Made by a program: the position numbers and the translations under genes. Source: Epiperipatus broadwayi (lineage: Eukaryota > Onychophora > Udeonychophora > Euonychophora > Peripatidae). Taken from it: a stretch of DNA of 64,000 nucleotides. Below, one piece after another: positions 10,820 to 22,915 of the stretch. Numbering within the stretch: position 1 is the stretch's first letter; each line of letters opens with the position of its first letter. Under the pieces are notes generated by a model that made no database searches, was not told the DNA's origin, and saw nothing but the letters and a program-made list of their open reading frames with translations. The stretch is taken from contig JAQFVV010000181.1 of NCBI GenBank assembly GCA_028023455.1, positions 1,618,001-1,682,000 on the forward strand. Direction: 5' to 3'.

Positions 10820-12583
10820 TAAGAAAATATAGAAAGTATAAATGTGAATTAGCAAGGAAAGCTGTAGAAAAAAATAAGTCTCAAGAATGTAAAACAACAT
10901 TTTGGTATTGGTAGAAAATGTATACCTGCAATAAGAAAAAAAGATGGAATTATTACTAAAAAGAGAGATGACATCATGAAATGGGTAGAAGACTTCTATC
11001 AAGAATTATGTAGTAATAAAGAACAAGTACCACCTATATCTATTATATTTTCCAAATTGCCCAGAATTTTAAATGAAAAAGTGAGACACGCAATTAAATT
11101 TATGAAGAAAGGAAAAGTTCCAGGTAATGATGAAATATAGTTGATATATTAAAAGAAGCAGATGAAGAAATAGAAAATTTTTTAGCAAAGTTATATACCA
11201 AATGTCAAATGATAAAAATGTACTAGATGATTGGAAGAATGCAGTATTAATATTAATATTTAAAAAAGGTGATAAACAAGATATTAGAAATTACAAACTT
11301 ATCACCCTTTATAAACCTTCAGACAAATTATCAGCCTTTTTTCAGTTTTATACAAAATTTTTACCAAGATAATTACAATTCGTCTAAAGAGAACATTGGA
11401 TTTCTATCAACCAAGAGAACAAGCTGGATTTAAAAGTGGTTTTAGTACAGTGGATCATATCCAGGTATTGAGAGTTATAGAAAGATCAAATGAATATGAG
11501 TTGCCATTATGCTTTGGATTTGTAGATTATGAAAAGACATTTGATTCTATAAACATTTCTTCAGTGATTAAAGCATTGGATTATCAAGATATAGATCCAG
11601 GATATTGTGATATTTTGAAGAATATTTATAAAAATGCAACAGCAACAATTAGATTACATAATGATACTAAGAAAGTCAACATTGAGAAGGATGACTCCAT
11701 ATCTCCAAAACTTTTACAGCAGTGCTGCAAGAAGTATTTTGTGGATTAAATTTGGAAGCTAAAGAAGTGAACACAAATGGAGATTATTTAAGTCATTTAG
11801 ATTTTTCAGATAATGTAGTTGTTTTTGTAAATAATGCTTTAAAGGTGCAGGAAATGTTGCAGGAGTTATCAGATGAAAGTAAGAAAGTAGGACTAAAGAT
11901 AAATGTTAAAAAGACTAAAGTAATATTCAATGGATTTTCTCAAAATATGAAAATAAAGATTGATTATAATGAGTTAGAAGAAGTTAACAGCTACAAATAC
12001 CTTGGTCAGATTATTAATGCAGATGGAAACATAATGGATGAAATTAATCATAGAATTAAACTTGGTTGGAGTGCTTTTGGTAGAAATAATTTGATACTAA
12101 CATTGGAAATATGCCTATGTGTATGAAAAGAAAGGTTTTTAATAAATGTGTTTTGCTGGTTCTTACTAATGGATCTGAGACTTGGATACTTAATAGAAGA
12201 GCAATACAGAAACTTCAGACCACTCAAAGAAGTATGAAGAGATACATGTTGGGAGTAACAAGAAGAGATCGAAAACGCAATATATGGGTAAGAGACCAAA
12301 CAGGTGTTACTGACCTTATTAAAAAAATTAAAAGACTGAAGTGGAGTTGGGCTGGATATATTGCTAGAAGAGATGATAATAGATGGACAATTGAAATCTT
12401 AAAATGGATTCCAAGAGATTTTAAAAGACCCAGAAAGAAACCATATGTGAGATTGATGGATGAAATCAGAAAGTGTGCAGGGGTAATGTGGAGAAGAGAA
12501 GCTAAAGATCAGAGAAGATGGATTGAAATTGGCAAGACCTTCATCCTACAGTGAATTAATAATGCTTGATGATGATCATCACT
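10820..12583 (+). pseudogene. RTE-like LINE, 5'-truncated copy with target duplication
   Basis: Best-preserved LINE copy. In order: MKKGKVPGNDEI, DDWKNAVLILIFKKGD, QPREQAGFKSGFSTVDHIQV, CFGFVDYEKTFDSI (palm), DFSDNVVVFVNN (degenerate FADD box), GLKINVKKTKV, SYKYLGQIINADG, FNKCVLLVLTNGSETW, GVTRRDRKRN, then a C-terminal block ending GKTFILQ and a stop at 12554. Several frameshifts break it. It resembles proteins often named craniofacial development protein 2-like, so I place it near the RTE clade, tentatively. ATCACTAGATAT at about 10808-10819 and 12584-12595 is a likely target-site duplication; the tail is TGATGATGATC. Confidence 0.8.
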
Positions 12584-12595
12584 AGATATTTCCGC

Positions 12596-14857
12596 AATAA
12601 ATTATTATGTGTATTCCTTATGTATATCTATTTATTATGTAAACATAATTATATATATGTGTACAGTAAAGCATTAAGTAACTTAAAATATGAAGACATT
12701 CTGTTGAAAAGTGTTTCACATATTTTTCTTTTTATTTGAAAAGTTTTTTTCTAAAAAAATGTTTAACAAAACTAAATTGTAAACTTTATTTTATTCCAAC
12801 TTAAATCAAGCTTTCCATTGAAATCAAAAAAATTATTTATACCATCCTCTTGCAACCTTATTTAAAACATATTGAATTTCTAAAAATGACTTAAATTTGA
12901 CATCAAAATATTAAAAATTTCCTCTATCCACTAGGCCAGATCTAAGAAACTTGGCTACCTACCTACAATATTATAGTGCTCTATCATTTATGATAGTGAT
13001 TTAGAAAAAATATATCCAATTTCACCATATTATATTACATTTACACTATTAAACCTCAACTTTCAAATATTATAACTTTACTCAAGCTTTCAATTGAATC
13101 CAAAAAAATCTCTGTACTGCTAATATTAGCATATTATTGACATTTTGATTGAATCACATCAGCTAATCATCCAGGTACTAAAGGTCATTCAATTAAGTTG
13201 TAACTTTTTTCAAACATCTCAGTAACATCTTTGAATGATCTTTATTACCCAAATAATAAAAAAACCATGCTCAAATTCACCATAAAACACTCTTTTAGGA
13301 AGTTTTCCATTGTTCATTCATTTTACATATCCAATCCAATAAAGGTATAATTTTATATTAGAGAACTCTATAGTATTTACATCCAGCAAGTTGAAGAATA
13401 TACTGATTGGTTTTATGATCCTGCTATTGCATTTTTACAATTTTCCAGAGCGTCCTTAAATGAAACTTTTCTAATGCCTTTGTATTGCATCATTAAAATA
13501 ACAAGTCTCATTTTTCATATGGTAAATCAGATAAAATAACAGCACCACATACAGATAACTTAGTTGCAATAGTTATTTTACTGTGATAAAATACTTGTTA
13601 AAATCAGGAGCAGCCCATTACAGTCTGCGTTGGATCTCAATATCTAAGTCCACCTTTCTACTTAGAAAACTACCAAGGTATTTAAATTGGTAACAATAAG
13701 TAAAACTGAATGTGAATATGTTAAAAAAATAATCAGAGTTAAAAAAATTTAAATTGCATTGATGCATAGCTATTGTAAATAGAGCATACATAGTCCAGCT
13801 TAATTTTCAGAAAAACTTTCACAAAAACAACATCAAGATCATTTTAATTAAGACACTGATCAACAAATAATTGTTTCCCCTGACATCTGCAAATACTGCA
13901 ATGCCATCACTAAAAGGTACAAACTACTTCAATCATACACTATCAAAAAAATAAATAATAAAAACAAATTAAATGAAGATATATAAATAAACAAAAATTT
14001 AAAAAATATATTTTGTAAATTTAATAAATTTTATAAACAGTAACAGCCATTTTTCTATCTCAGAGCACCATATGCTATCATATTTATTAATAGTTTCTTT
14101 GGCTTACATTGAATATTGTTCTGAATGCATCTAAAATGACTATGATATAGTAATTACTTTGGATAAAATTCAAGTGCTTTATCAGCCAGTGATTGAAGAA
14201 AAAATATTCAGCACCATTTAATTGGGATGAGTAGTGATTTGGGAATACGAATCAATTTAAATATCTTAATCATTTTTTGGGTATGTGGTATATTTGAATG
14301 TTAAGGTTTAATACAAAATATATTGCTACTGCATTTATTAACAAAAGTGCTATAAATACAATTAAATTATATAAAAATGAGACAAAGATTTCCTCCTGGA
14401 TGTAAATAAAGACCTAAAAAATGTCCACTTTAAAAATGTTCCTGTATCATTCTAAATATATATATATATGATGACAATATCATAAAACTAATCAGAAATA
14501 CCATAAAACCAGTATCTGCTTTTGATCCAATGTAATAAATGCTAATTCATTTGATGGGGAGAAGAGAGCAAGAAAGAAAATAATACATTTTTCATTAAAA
14601 ATATGTACAATAATATTAATAAAAAATAAACATTGTAATATGTTACATTTTTGTTACCAAAAATCATATATAAAGTATTCACAGACAAATAATTGTTATA
14701 CTATATTATATATGCAAATATAATTTTATATATAAACAATTATTTAAAATAATATTAATTGTATAAAATGTTGCGTTAATATGTAAACGCAAAAGTATTA
14801 GTATATGTAAACACGCACACATTGATGTACAAATGTCAAATATTATATATATTTCAC
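12596..14857. other. Intron with a decayed LINE relic
   Basis: The minus strand at about 13700-13560 reads FKYLGSFLSRKVDLDIEIQ, a block typical of LINE reverse transcriptase C-terminal regions and different from the RTE family elsewhere in the window. A likely continuation at 13500-13340 carries MQYKGIRKVSFKDAL. Elsewhere the stretch is AT-rich and I see no gene. Confidence 0.5.
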
Positions 14858-15050
14858 CTGTAGCTGCTGATTCCAGAAGCAAAATGCGTTGTTCTTGTTC
14901 CTGGATTATAAGTTGAAGATTTCTAATAGTTTGATTTTTTACCTGAAGATGGCTCTCTTGAGTTTTCAATAAAATTTTTAACTGTTGCTTTTTATTAATT
15001 TCTTCCTTTTGAAATTGAAGTCTCACTGCCTTATACCTTTCTCTCATTGA
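14858..15050 (-). CDS. Coiled-coil gene, exon 5 (first long helix)
   Basis: This 193-base exon follows a poly-T/AG acceptor and ends at ACAG|GTGAAA. It enters in phase 0, carries 64 codons and leaves in phase 1. The peptide starts SMRERYKAVRLQFQKEE and continues as an uninterrupted Gln/Glu/Lys/Leu-rich heptad helix with no Pro or Gly until its end, a clear coiled coil. A very short extra exon near 16710, in phase 0 on both sides, could sit between exons 4 and 5 but is not supported well enough to include. Confidence 0.78.
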
Positions 15051-18000
15051 CTAAAAAAAAAAGACCAAAATAAAATTACAATAATGAAGCAAATCATTTA
15101 TATACAAGAAGTAAGAATTTACAGATGAAAGCTTCATTTATGAGAATTAGTAATTTAAATATAATATACATGCACTTTATGTATCTCTTATAAATGTCAA
15201 TAAAAGTTATCATTTGAAAGACCATTTATAAAATTAATCAATATAAATATTTTATAATAGTTTTAATTAAATGCTGTAAATAATTTAATACAATCATTAA
15301 TTATTCATTTTTATTAATCAAAAATACAGATTTGAAAAAAAAAAAAGGCAGAAAATATTTTGCGAAAAAAACAATTTACATTTTAATATTTTCTTAAAAG
15401 TGAGCAAAATAAATGTATTTAAAAAAGAAGATATTTCTGCACACAATATTATTATATTTATATAAATGAATACACCAAACTACTTTTTAAAACTTGTTTT
15501 TATATGACTATTATAAAAATAAAACCACACAATGTTTCGATTATTGTATTGTATATTTACTTATTCAACACATATCGTTCAGTACATACTATCGATCTAT
15601 TGATGTTAGATATCCGTGCATTCAAACTTCTTCATTATATTGATAAGATAATTGCAATTGTAAAACCATATTTTACCAATGTAATTATCTAAAATTCAAA
15701 ATTCTATTTTTATCTTCTTCTTATTGAATTCCTCATAGGAAAACATTTATTAAGAAGACATTGACACTTGCTCTCTTAAATATATCACTGATGTAATTCA
15801 CTCATTTTTTTTTGGTTGAAAACTAAATAATATAAGACTGTTTTCTTTACTTAATCAAATAATCCAAATATCCAATGTAGACAAGAATCCATTTTTAAGC
15901 CACTACTTTTTTTCTAAAATTATGTTTGCCTAGTTGCAGTCCAATAGAATGCATATGTAACACAGTAGCAGAACTGAATGTTAAGTGGATCAATTTTCAG
16001 CTGAGTAAAAAAAAAAAAAAATGTTTGTCAATTAAGTGGAATTTTCATAGTTAAACATTATATATCTTCCTAATAAAGGAAATATTGTTATTATAGACTA
16101 ATATAATCAGTAATGTTGATGGTTTGAATCATTAAGTTATCTTTCTTTTTATATATGCAATGAAACATTCATTTAAAGAATCAATGACTTTCAAAATAAA
16201 TATATTTACTTTTCATAATGACTAGTTGATTTTGAATACTGCTTTATCCCAAAAAATTTAAAAATTTAATTTAAAATCCAATCATTCAAAAGTTTGTTTG
16301 TTTTTGTTGTTTTTAAATGGTAAAAAAAAAAAAAAAAACTAGTTTTAGATTTAATTGTCTTAGAAGTTAGTATAAAATTATATTAATTCCTTCATATTTT
16401 GTATTGAGAAATCAAATAAAAGAAATCTTTATTAATATATATTTAAATAATTCAAAAGATATAAAATATATATACATAATCAAACAGCCATAATATAAAT
16501 GCTGCAAAAAGTTTGCTCTTAATTGAAAGAAGTCTCTTCGATTCCTGTTTGAGGACTTAAATAGTATAATAGTAACTTATAGTTATTATTATTTGTCAAA
16601 CGTGTTTTATCTCTTATGAAATTATTTATAAATATAAAATTTATTTGACTATTTTATTATATATACATATATAAACTATTTATATATACATGTGAGTTTT
16701 AAATAATACATACCTTAAGCTTTTGAGTAAAATGCCAGATTTGAGGTAGAATAATAAATAATTTTATATATATTTTATTATTAAATCTTAAAGTCTACTG
16801 AACAATTAATATTTGAATAAAGCATGACCTTGTAATAACACAAGACCAGATTTATTCGTTCTCTTGTTATTAAGGAGAGGAAAAGAAAATCATTTCTCTT
16901 TAAATAGCTTTTTCTTTTATCAATACTACTGTTCAACGATTGGAATTTAAATATTAACTTTTCCAAATTAAGATAATCTGTGGATTAAAAGTCTGCAAGG
17001 AAAATATTTTAATTTTCTGTTAAATCTTAAAGGAATAGCAATATAAAAGAAAAGAACGTCTGTTTAAGTTTTTTGAAAACTACGTTGTTTTAACACTTCC
17101 GTTATTCTTCAGATATATATAAATTTAAGATAATTATATATATACGATAAAACAATGTGCTTTGAGTAGAACAGCTTATCGTAAAGGTTTCGAAACCAAC
17201 CTTGCATGCTATTTTGAAATATTTGAATTATTAATTGAAAAGAACGTCTAATGATAACAGAAAAATGGAGATTAAGAACATCATCATTCGAAGAATATTT
17301 ACTACATATTATATCAATCAAGTCATTTGATATTATTAACAGTTTATCAATTAAGGATAAATATAATCATCATTATACCAATGGATTAATAATATACTTC
17401 GTAAAAGATCTTCATTAGGATAATGAATTATAAACTTCAATATCTACTCTCAACTCTGGAAAATAAGTTTTCTTTATTATTTATTTATATATATTATAAT
17501 AATGCTTAAATTATTTTAATATGTTTATTATTATTATTATCTTTATTTCAAATTTGGCATCGCATCATTATATCTTAATAGGAAAATTATATTTAATATT
17601 AAATATAATTAATTGAAAGCTTGATATAATTCATCAAATTAGATGAAGGATATAAAGAATAGTTATTATTTAATAGATATTTTAAACAGGATTATATTGT
17701 ATTTACTACATAATATTGTAAACGTTCAATGTATTTTATTTATCAAAAATACATATAATATATAAGTTATACAATTATAAATAGTACTTATATATTAGTA
17801 ATTATGAAACATATAAATAAGAACGGTAAATAAGTTAATAAGTTACATAAATTATTAATTTTTGAATCAAGATATTGTTTTTATATATTAGTTAATTTAA
17901 ACTATTTTCTTTAATTTTTGAAAGTTTATTATAGAATTGAATTTTATCATAGGGTGTTAAATAAGAATATTATTTATTAATATTTTTAAAATGGTAAAAT

Positions 18001-18655
18001 TCATCCGTATTTATTTATTAATATTTTATTATCTATTATATTATATTTTTTATTGTTTATTAAATATTGATTTATTAACTTGATCTCTTTGTCTAATCAT
18101 TATTGAATTATATTATACATATGCTAGTATTATAAATATCATATGAATATCAATTATAATTAATGCTTATATAAAGGCATATTAAATAATAACTTGTTTT
18201 GAAATTATCCCTGAAAAGAGCTAATTGCAAATTCTCCATGAGTTTGAATATCGTGGCATAATGGTGACTGAAAGAGGGATGAAAGATGGATGAACTAGTC
18301 TGAATTATTATATTAAAACTTATTTAAAAATTATTGAGCTAGCATAATAAAGATAAATATAATCATAAACTTAGTATTTCATCGATTCATTTCTAGCATT
18401 CTACGTGAAGACCCAAAGTCTGATTGTAGTGAAATGCATATCCTCTTTCTAAGGAATTTAATCATCTCCTTATATTTAACAAGACCAACTTAGATTTTAA
18501 ATATAATCTATTTTATTATATTTGGCGAACCTAACTATGAAGCATTAAGTTAATGATTTCCAAGCATTAAATATAATCGATTCTATTATATTTGGTATAT
18601 CAACTTGGATGATTAAATGCCATTCCGTTATATTTGGTGCCTCAACTAAGGCTAT
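15051..18655. other. Intron, very AT-rich, no gene seen
   Basis: Dominated by A/T with short tandem TATATA runs. A possible tiny exon at about 16709 (CTTAAG before GTATGT) was considered. Near 18480-18660 there are three diverged repeats of a phrase containing ATTATATTTGG and CCAAC. No other structure is supported. Confidence 0.55.
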
Positions 18656-18659
18656 CAAA

Positions 18660-20095
18660 TAGGACGTCCCGTTATAATAGAGAAGGGCAAATTCCTAATA
18701 ACCTCTTCATAAGTTTTAGTACAAGACTACTCATATAGTATACAAACATGGAGGGCTTTTCATCAACATGCATCAGCCAGTGTGGTGAGTTTATTGGCTT
18801 TTTATCTCTGAGTTTAAGTTCAAGAAACACCGTGGTCTTTCTTCTCAGTTGCCTGTTAGCTCTTAACATAAATATCGGTTGTTTTCTTGAAGATAGATTA
18901 AATGTTTGTATGAGCTTTTTTTTATTAGATATTTGTAATCATGAAAGATAAAGCTAAATTATGGTCCTTAATCCCAGGAGGCAATAAAGTCACTAGAGGG
19001 TGCTAAGAATTTTCTGACTGTGGACCAAGGCTGTCATTTAATGATGATATTTTATTTAGGTACTTATAATTGCAGATCACTTTCACATGAAGGTAAATTG
19101 CAAGATCTGGATGAAGAATAGTCTAATATTAGATTAGACATTATTGGACTTTGTGAGGTTAAAAGATGAAGATACAAATGATTTTACAAATGCACATGTA
19201 TACTATACTACAAAAGCACAAATATTTTGAAGTACAAGTGGAATAGGACACACTATAAATAAAAAGTGAAGAACAACATTGTGGAGACTGGTGATGTATA
19301 AAATAGAGCGGCATGATTAGTTATTCACCTTAATCAAAGATCCAAATGTAGATAATTCAAATTTATGCAACAAGTTCTCATGATTAACCATTAAGCATCA
19401 CATGATCACCATCTCTTATACTAGCACATAATTGTCTATAAACAAGGCAAAAATCTCCATACTCTGGTTGCCAATAGGGTGGCACTACTGTATGGAGAGT
19501 TTTGCCTTGTTTAAGTTCTCATGATGATGAAGAAGTAGAGGGATATACAAAAAACTTTTGATCAGACCAAAGAACATTTTAAAATTGTTATCTGAAAATG
19601 CTAAAAACAATTCAAAGATAAAAGTGCTGTTGGTAAATTTAGTTATGGTGATAGAATGAGCAAGGACATAAACTTCTGGAGTTGGCAGAAAAAAGAAAAA
19701 CCATATATTGTGAATCCTTTTTTGTTGAGCAAAATACTAAATGGAAATGTACATGGAAATCCAAATGAAGGTCCAGCAGAATTATATTATGTTTTGCCTA
19801 TTAAAAATATGCATTTTAAGATTGGAATGTTTTAAATAAATTCAACACAAGAAATGATCATCTATTAGTGATATGTAAAATGGGTGTTAATACAAAAATT
19901 ATTAAAAAAACAATATTAACAGTTGAAATTCTTAACTTTCAAAATCATTCTAATAAATTTAAATTAAAATATGCAAATCATTCTACCATTTTAACAGATT
20001 TTGAAGACGATTCATATTTGAATGAAATTAATAGAAAGATAATTGATCTGATACAGAAAGCAGCAATTTATTAATAAAATTTCTGCTGACACAAG
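18660..20095 (+). pseudogene. RTE-like LINE, 5' region and endonuclease relic
   Basis: The 5' part (18690-18945) matches, inverted, the sequence at 24780-25060, including AAACACC-TGGTCTTTCTTCTC. The endonuclease follows: the Lys-rich start MKDKAKLWSLIPGG, DDILF-YL around an expected TYN box near 19060, and later EGYYNKLL-like and GKFGYGDRNE-like pieces (19530-19670) in broken frames. It is interrupted by a 128-bp fold-back insertion at 19385-19512. Known: this endonuclease type opens the target for LINE integration. Non-functional. Confidence 0.65.
19385..19512. mobile_element. Fold-back element derived from PLE terminal sequence
   Basis: The left part (19385-19465) matches 23137-23215 of the PLE 5' region (ATTAAGCATCACATGATCA, then CTAGCACA, then GGCAAAA-TCTCCATAC). 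The right part is its inverted partial copy (GTATGGAGAGTTTTGCC). AAGTTCTCATGAT is duplicated at both edges (19372-19384, 19513-19525), a 13-bp target-site duplication, so it inserted as a unit into the LINE. Confidence 0.8.
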
Positions 20096-20211
20096 ACAAT
20101 TTAAGAATAAACAGAGCAAAACTCTCCTTACAGTATTGCCACCTGTGCTAAACAGAGTAATCAATGGATGCCAGAAGGCCTGTGCATAAAATCCCTATCT
20201 AATGCCTACTT

Positions 20212-20270
20212 ATCCAATATCCCCAGACTAGTTTCTGGCTTGTGGCCTTCGTCAGTGAGGAGCTTTGGAT
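20212..20270 (-). ncRNA. Type I hammerhead ribozyme motif of the PLE
   Basis: On the minus strand: stem I outer ATCCAA with TTGGAT, inner TCCTCA with TGGGGA (6 bp, one G-T); core CTGACGA; stem II GGC-CACAA-GCC with an A-A mismatch at its base; GAAA; stem III AC-TA-GT; cleavage triplet GTC. Known: PLEs carry such ribozymes, often acting as dimers because stem III is short; ACTAGT is self-complementary, fitting that. It lies about 510 bp after the GIY-YIG stop, at the expected 3' position. Confidence 0.85.
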
Positions 20271-20340
20271 CTGAGAGCACTGCATCTAGCTCTTAGGATC
20301 TACTGCAACCCTCTAGCAACCACCTTTTATCTCTACTTAA

Positions 20341-20446
20341 CTACAAAATATAAAAAGTTTATTATAAGATATATAAAATATCTATATATACAACAAAAAA
20401 CATGAAAATAACAAATTTTCAATAAAAAAGCTTTTTTCGATATATA
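20341..20446. repeat. Inverted flank of the PLE, 3' side
   Basis: Matches the reverse complement of 22811-22915 almost base for base (both contain TTATTATAAGATATATAAAA and AACAAAAAACATGAAAATAA). The two copies flank the coding region as inverted repeats. Confidence 0.85.
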
Positions 20447-20778
20447 ATTTGTATCCTTTTCAATATGTCAACTCACGATTACCGTAAAACATACTTATAG
20501 CGACATCTATTTATAATACAACCAACAAAAAACAATTATTATCATCAATTATTTCATGAATACATACAATACAATATAAAAAATAAAAAATATAAAAATA
20601 TATAAAATATATTCCTTCATTAATTATAGTATATTCATATATACTCAAAAACACACAAAAAACACACAAAACATTAAAATATTAACATCCTTCTTATTTA
20701 TCTATCCAATCATCTAATTTTAGCCAATTATTAGTCAAATTAATTGAACCCTTATAAATGTTCATACAATTATTACTA

Positions 20779-21140
20779 TTATTTTTTAATATAACTAGTT
20801 TCATATACTTTTCGCCTATTAACATTTTTCAAGTAATTTAATGCTAGTATATTTTCAGTACAATCTATTTTATGACCATATTCTAAATAATGTATAAACA
20901 AAGCAGATTTATCATCTCTCCTATTTATTGCAGCGTTATGTTCTTTAGCTCTTATTTCTAATTGTTTACTTGTATGTCCATAGTATACTCTTTTACAAAT
21001 TCCACATATAATTTTATAAACCATACCTTTCTTATATTTTAAATCATCTAATATTTTATAGTTACCTATTAATTTATCTAAATCTTTACTGTTTGCCCAA
21101 CCTATATTTGTATCTTTTTTACTATTTACATAATTTTTTA
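20779..21140 (-). CDS. Penelope-like GIY-YIG endonuclease domain (frame-shifted continuation)
   Basis: Cleaves target DNA for PLE insertion. The open frame runs from about 21140: NYVNSKKDTNIGWANSKDL as linker, then GMVYKIICGICKRVYYGHTS (GIY and YIG positions as VYK and YYG), the catalytic Arg region QLEIRAKEHN, HYLEYGHK, and the end RRKVYETSYIKK. A CxxC-like CGIC sits between the two motifs, as in many PLEs. An internal ATG at 21024 exists but the homology begins upstream, so it is part of the RT protein. Confidence 0.85.
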
Positions 21141-22819
21141 TTATATATTTTAGGATGATATGAAATTTTTATCCATTTATTATCAGATTTGTTATTTCTA
21201 TTATATTTATTTTTATAAAAAATATTATCTATACATTTACTTTTATAACCATTCTTAATATATAAATTTTTAAATTGCTCTTTATGTAATTTAGCTATAT
21301 TTCCATATGTATTATATTTGTCGTTTTTAATTGTGAAATTTTTAATAACTGCCATTTTTTGGGTCCATGCTTGTTGTGAATCGACAGCAATTATTTTCCT
21401 CATATTATCTTCTTTTATAAAATGATTTAATACAATTTTTTTATTATCATCTAAACTAAGCTCTACGTCTAAATATTTTATTTTTTGTTTAATTTCTGAA
21501 ATTGTAAATTTTATATTATATATATTTTTATTAAAATCATTATACATATTATTTATTATTCTTTTATTACCAATTATTAGAGTATCATCCACATAACGAA
21601 AATAATGTGTTATATCCATATTAATCAATTTATTTTTAACTATATTAATCTCTAACTCATCAATAAATATTGATGAAATAAGACCACTAATTGCACAGCC
21701 CATCACCCATCCTTTATTTATATACCAATATTTATTATTATACTTAAAATATAAATTACTATGTATTAACATTAAACTTTCTTCAATTATTTTTACTATT
21801 TTCATATCTTTAATTTTCCCATGTAATTTCTTTATTAATATTTCAATACTTTTTATCCTTGGTATACTAGGATACATTTGTTCAATGTCCATTACAAAAA
21901 TACTATGACATCTATTTAATTGTATATTACCTAATTTATCTACTATATCATCTGTATTTTTAATACAATATTCACCATAACCTAATTTCTCTGCTAACCA
22001 TTTATTTAAATAACTACTAAATTTTTGTAATATAAAATTACTAAAATTGAATAATAATCTAATGGGATTATTATCTTTATGAGTTTTTATTTTAGCAAAA
22101 ATATAAGGATTTTCAAAAGACGAAGGGTATAAAAATCTATATCTTTCCATATCGATAATATTATTATCCCTCATCTTTATCAACAATTTTATATATTTAC
22201 TTTTTATACATCCAATGGGGTCCTTGTTTAAAACCTCATAACCTTCTTTTTTTATCTCATAATCTATTTTATATATATATTCATCCTTATCTATAACCAC
22301 AAATCTACAACCTTTATCCTCTTTACATATGACAATATTTTCGTAAATACATATATCTTTTATCTCTTTAGTAATGCGTCTATAACTATAGGTTCTTTTT
22401 TGATCATTTACATTATTATTATTATTATACAACTGATTAGCTACTATACAATACAAATTCTTCTTTTCATCCGTAGATATATTTGCAAGTTCTATATCTG
22501 TTATAATTTTCTTTTTTATATCTTTATCCATAAATGATATAAATCCAGGATTTTTACTCAATAACATATTTTGTTCATTTGAAAAGTTATAATTTGTTAA
22601 ATTTATAAAATTGTTTAAAATTGTTTTATTATAATAATTATATCTATAATCAACATGTTCATTAATAATTATATTCAAAGAAGAAGTATTCCAATATTTC
22701 TGCATCATCCAATTCCATTTTCGATTATATTTTACATATATTTTATTGTTCCATTTAAATCTGTAATTATATAAAAAATCCATAAAAATATCCCACATGT
22801 TTATTTTTTCCAATGACAT
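21122..22819 (-). CDS. Penelope-like reverse transcriptase (565 aa)
   Basis: Copies element RNA into DNA at a nicked chromosomal target. Visible: an N-terminal basic region; KEDKGCRFVVIDKDEY; the fingers block IFAKIKTHKDNNPIRLL; the palm VMDIEQMYPSIP (catalytic D of motif A); GWVMGCAISGLISSIFIDEL (motif B); and YVDDTLIIGN, with the YVDD catalytic pair at residues 409-412; then IKYLDVELSL (motif D/E area) and a thumb. This is the layout of Penelope-like enzymes rather than LINE or LTR reverse transcriptases. ATG at 22819 is the first in frame. The frame stops just before the GIY-YIG part, near a run of six A, and the next frame continues in register, so one small indel likely split a single protein of about 680 residues. 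Confidence 0.88.
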   Translation of the reverse strand: MSLEKINMWDIFMDFLYNYRFKWNNKIYVKYNRKWNWMMQKYWNTSSLNIIINEHVDYRYNYYNKTILNNFINLTNYNFSNEQNMLLSKNPGFISFMDKDIKKKIITDIELANISTDEKKNLYCIVANQLYNNNNNVNDQKRTYSYRRITKEIKDICIYENIVICKEDKGCRFVVIDKDEYIYKIDYEIKKEGYEVLNKDPIGCIKSKYIKLLIKMRDNNIIDMERYRFLYPSSFENPYIFAKIKTHKDNNPIRLLFNFSNFILQKFSSYLNKWLAEKLGYGEYCIKNTDDIVDKLGNIQLNRCHSIFVMDIEQMYPSIPRIKSIEILIKKLHGKIKDMKIVKIIEESLMLIHSNLYFKYNNKYWYINKGWVMGCAISGLISSIFIDELEINIVKNKLINMDITHYFRYVDDTLIIGNKRIINNMYNDFNKNIYNIKFTISEIKQKIKYLDVELSLDDNKKIVLNHFIKEDNMRKIIAVDSQQAWTQKMAVIKNFTIKNDKYNTYGNIAKLHKEQFKNLYIKNGYKSKCIDNIFYKNKYNRNNKSDNKWIKISYHPKIYNKKLCK

Positions 22820-22915
22820 GTATTGAAAAAAGCTTTTTTATTGAAAATTTGTTATTTTCATGTTTTTTGTTGTATATATAGATATTTTATATATCTTATA
22901 ATAAACTTTTTATAT
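22811..22915. repeat. Inverted flank of the PLE, 5' side
   Basis: Partner of 20341-20446; it includes the sequence just upstream of the RT start codon and so probably the leader of the mRNA. Confidence 0.85.

Noticed and set aside
16700-16800. Possible extra exon (PQIWHFTQKLK before a GTATGT donor)
   Set aside because: Phase fits between exons 4 and 5, but the only in-frame acceptor gives a low-complexity lead and the alternative is a 6-base exon. Needs transcript support.
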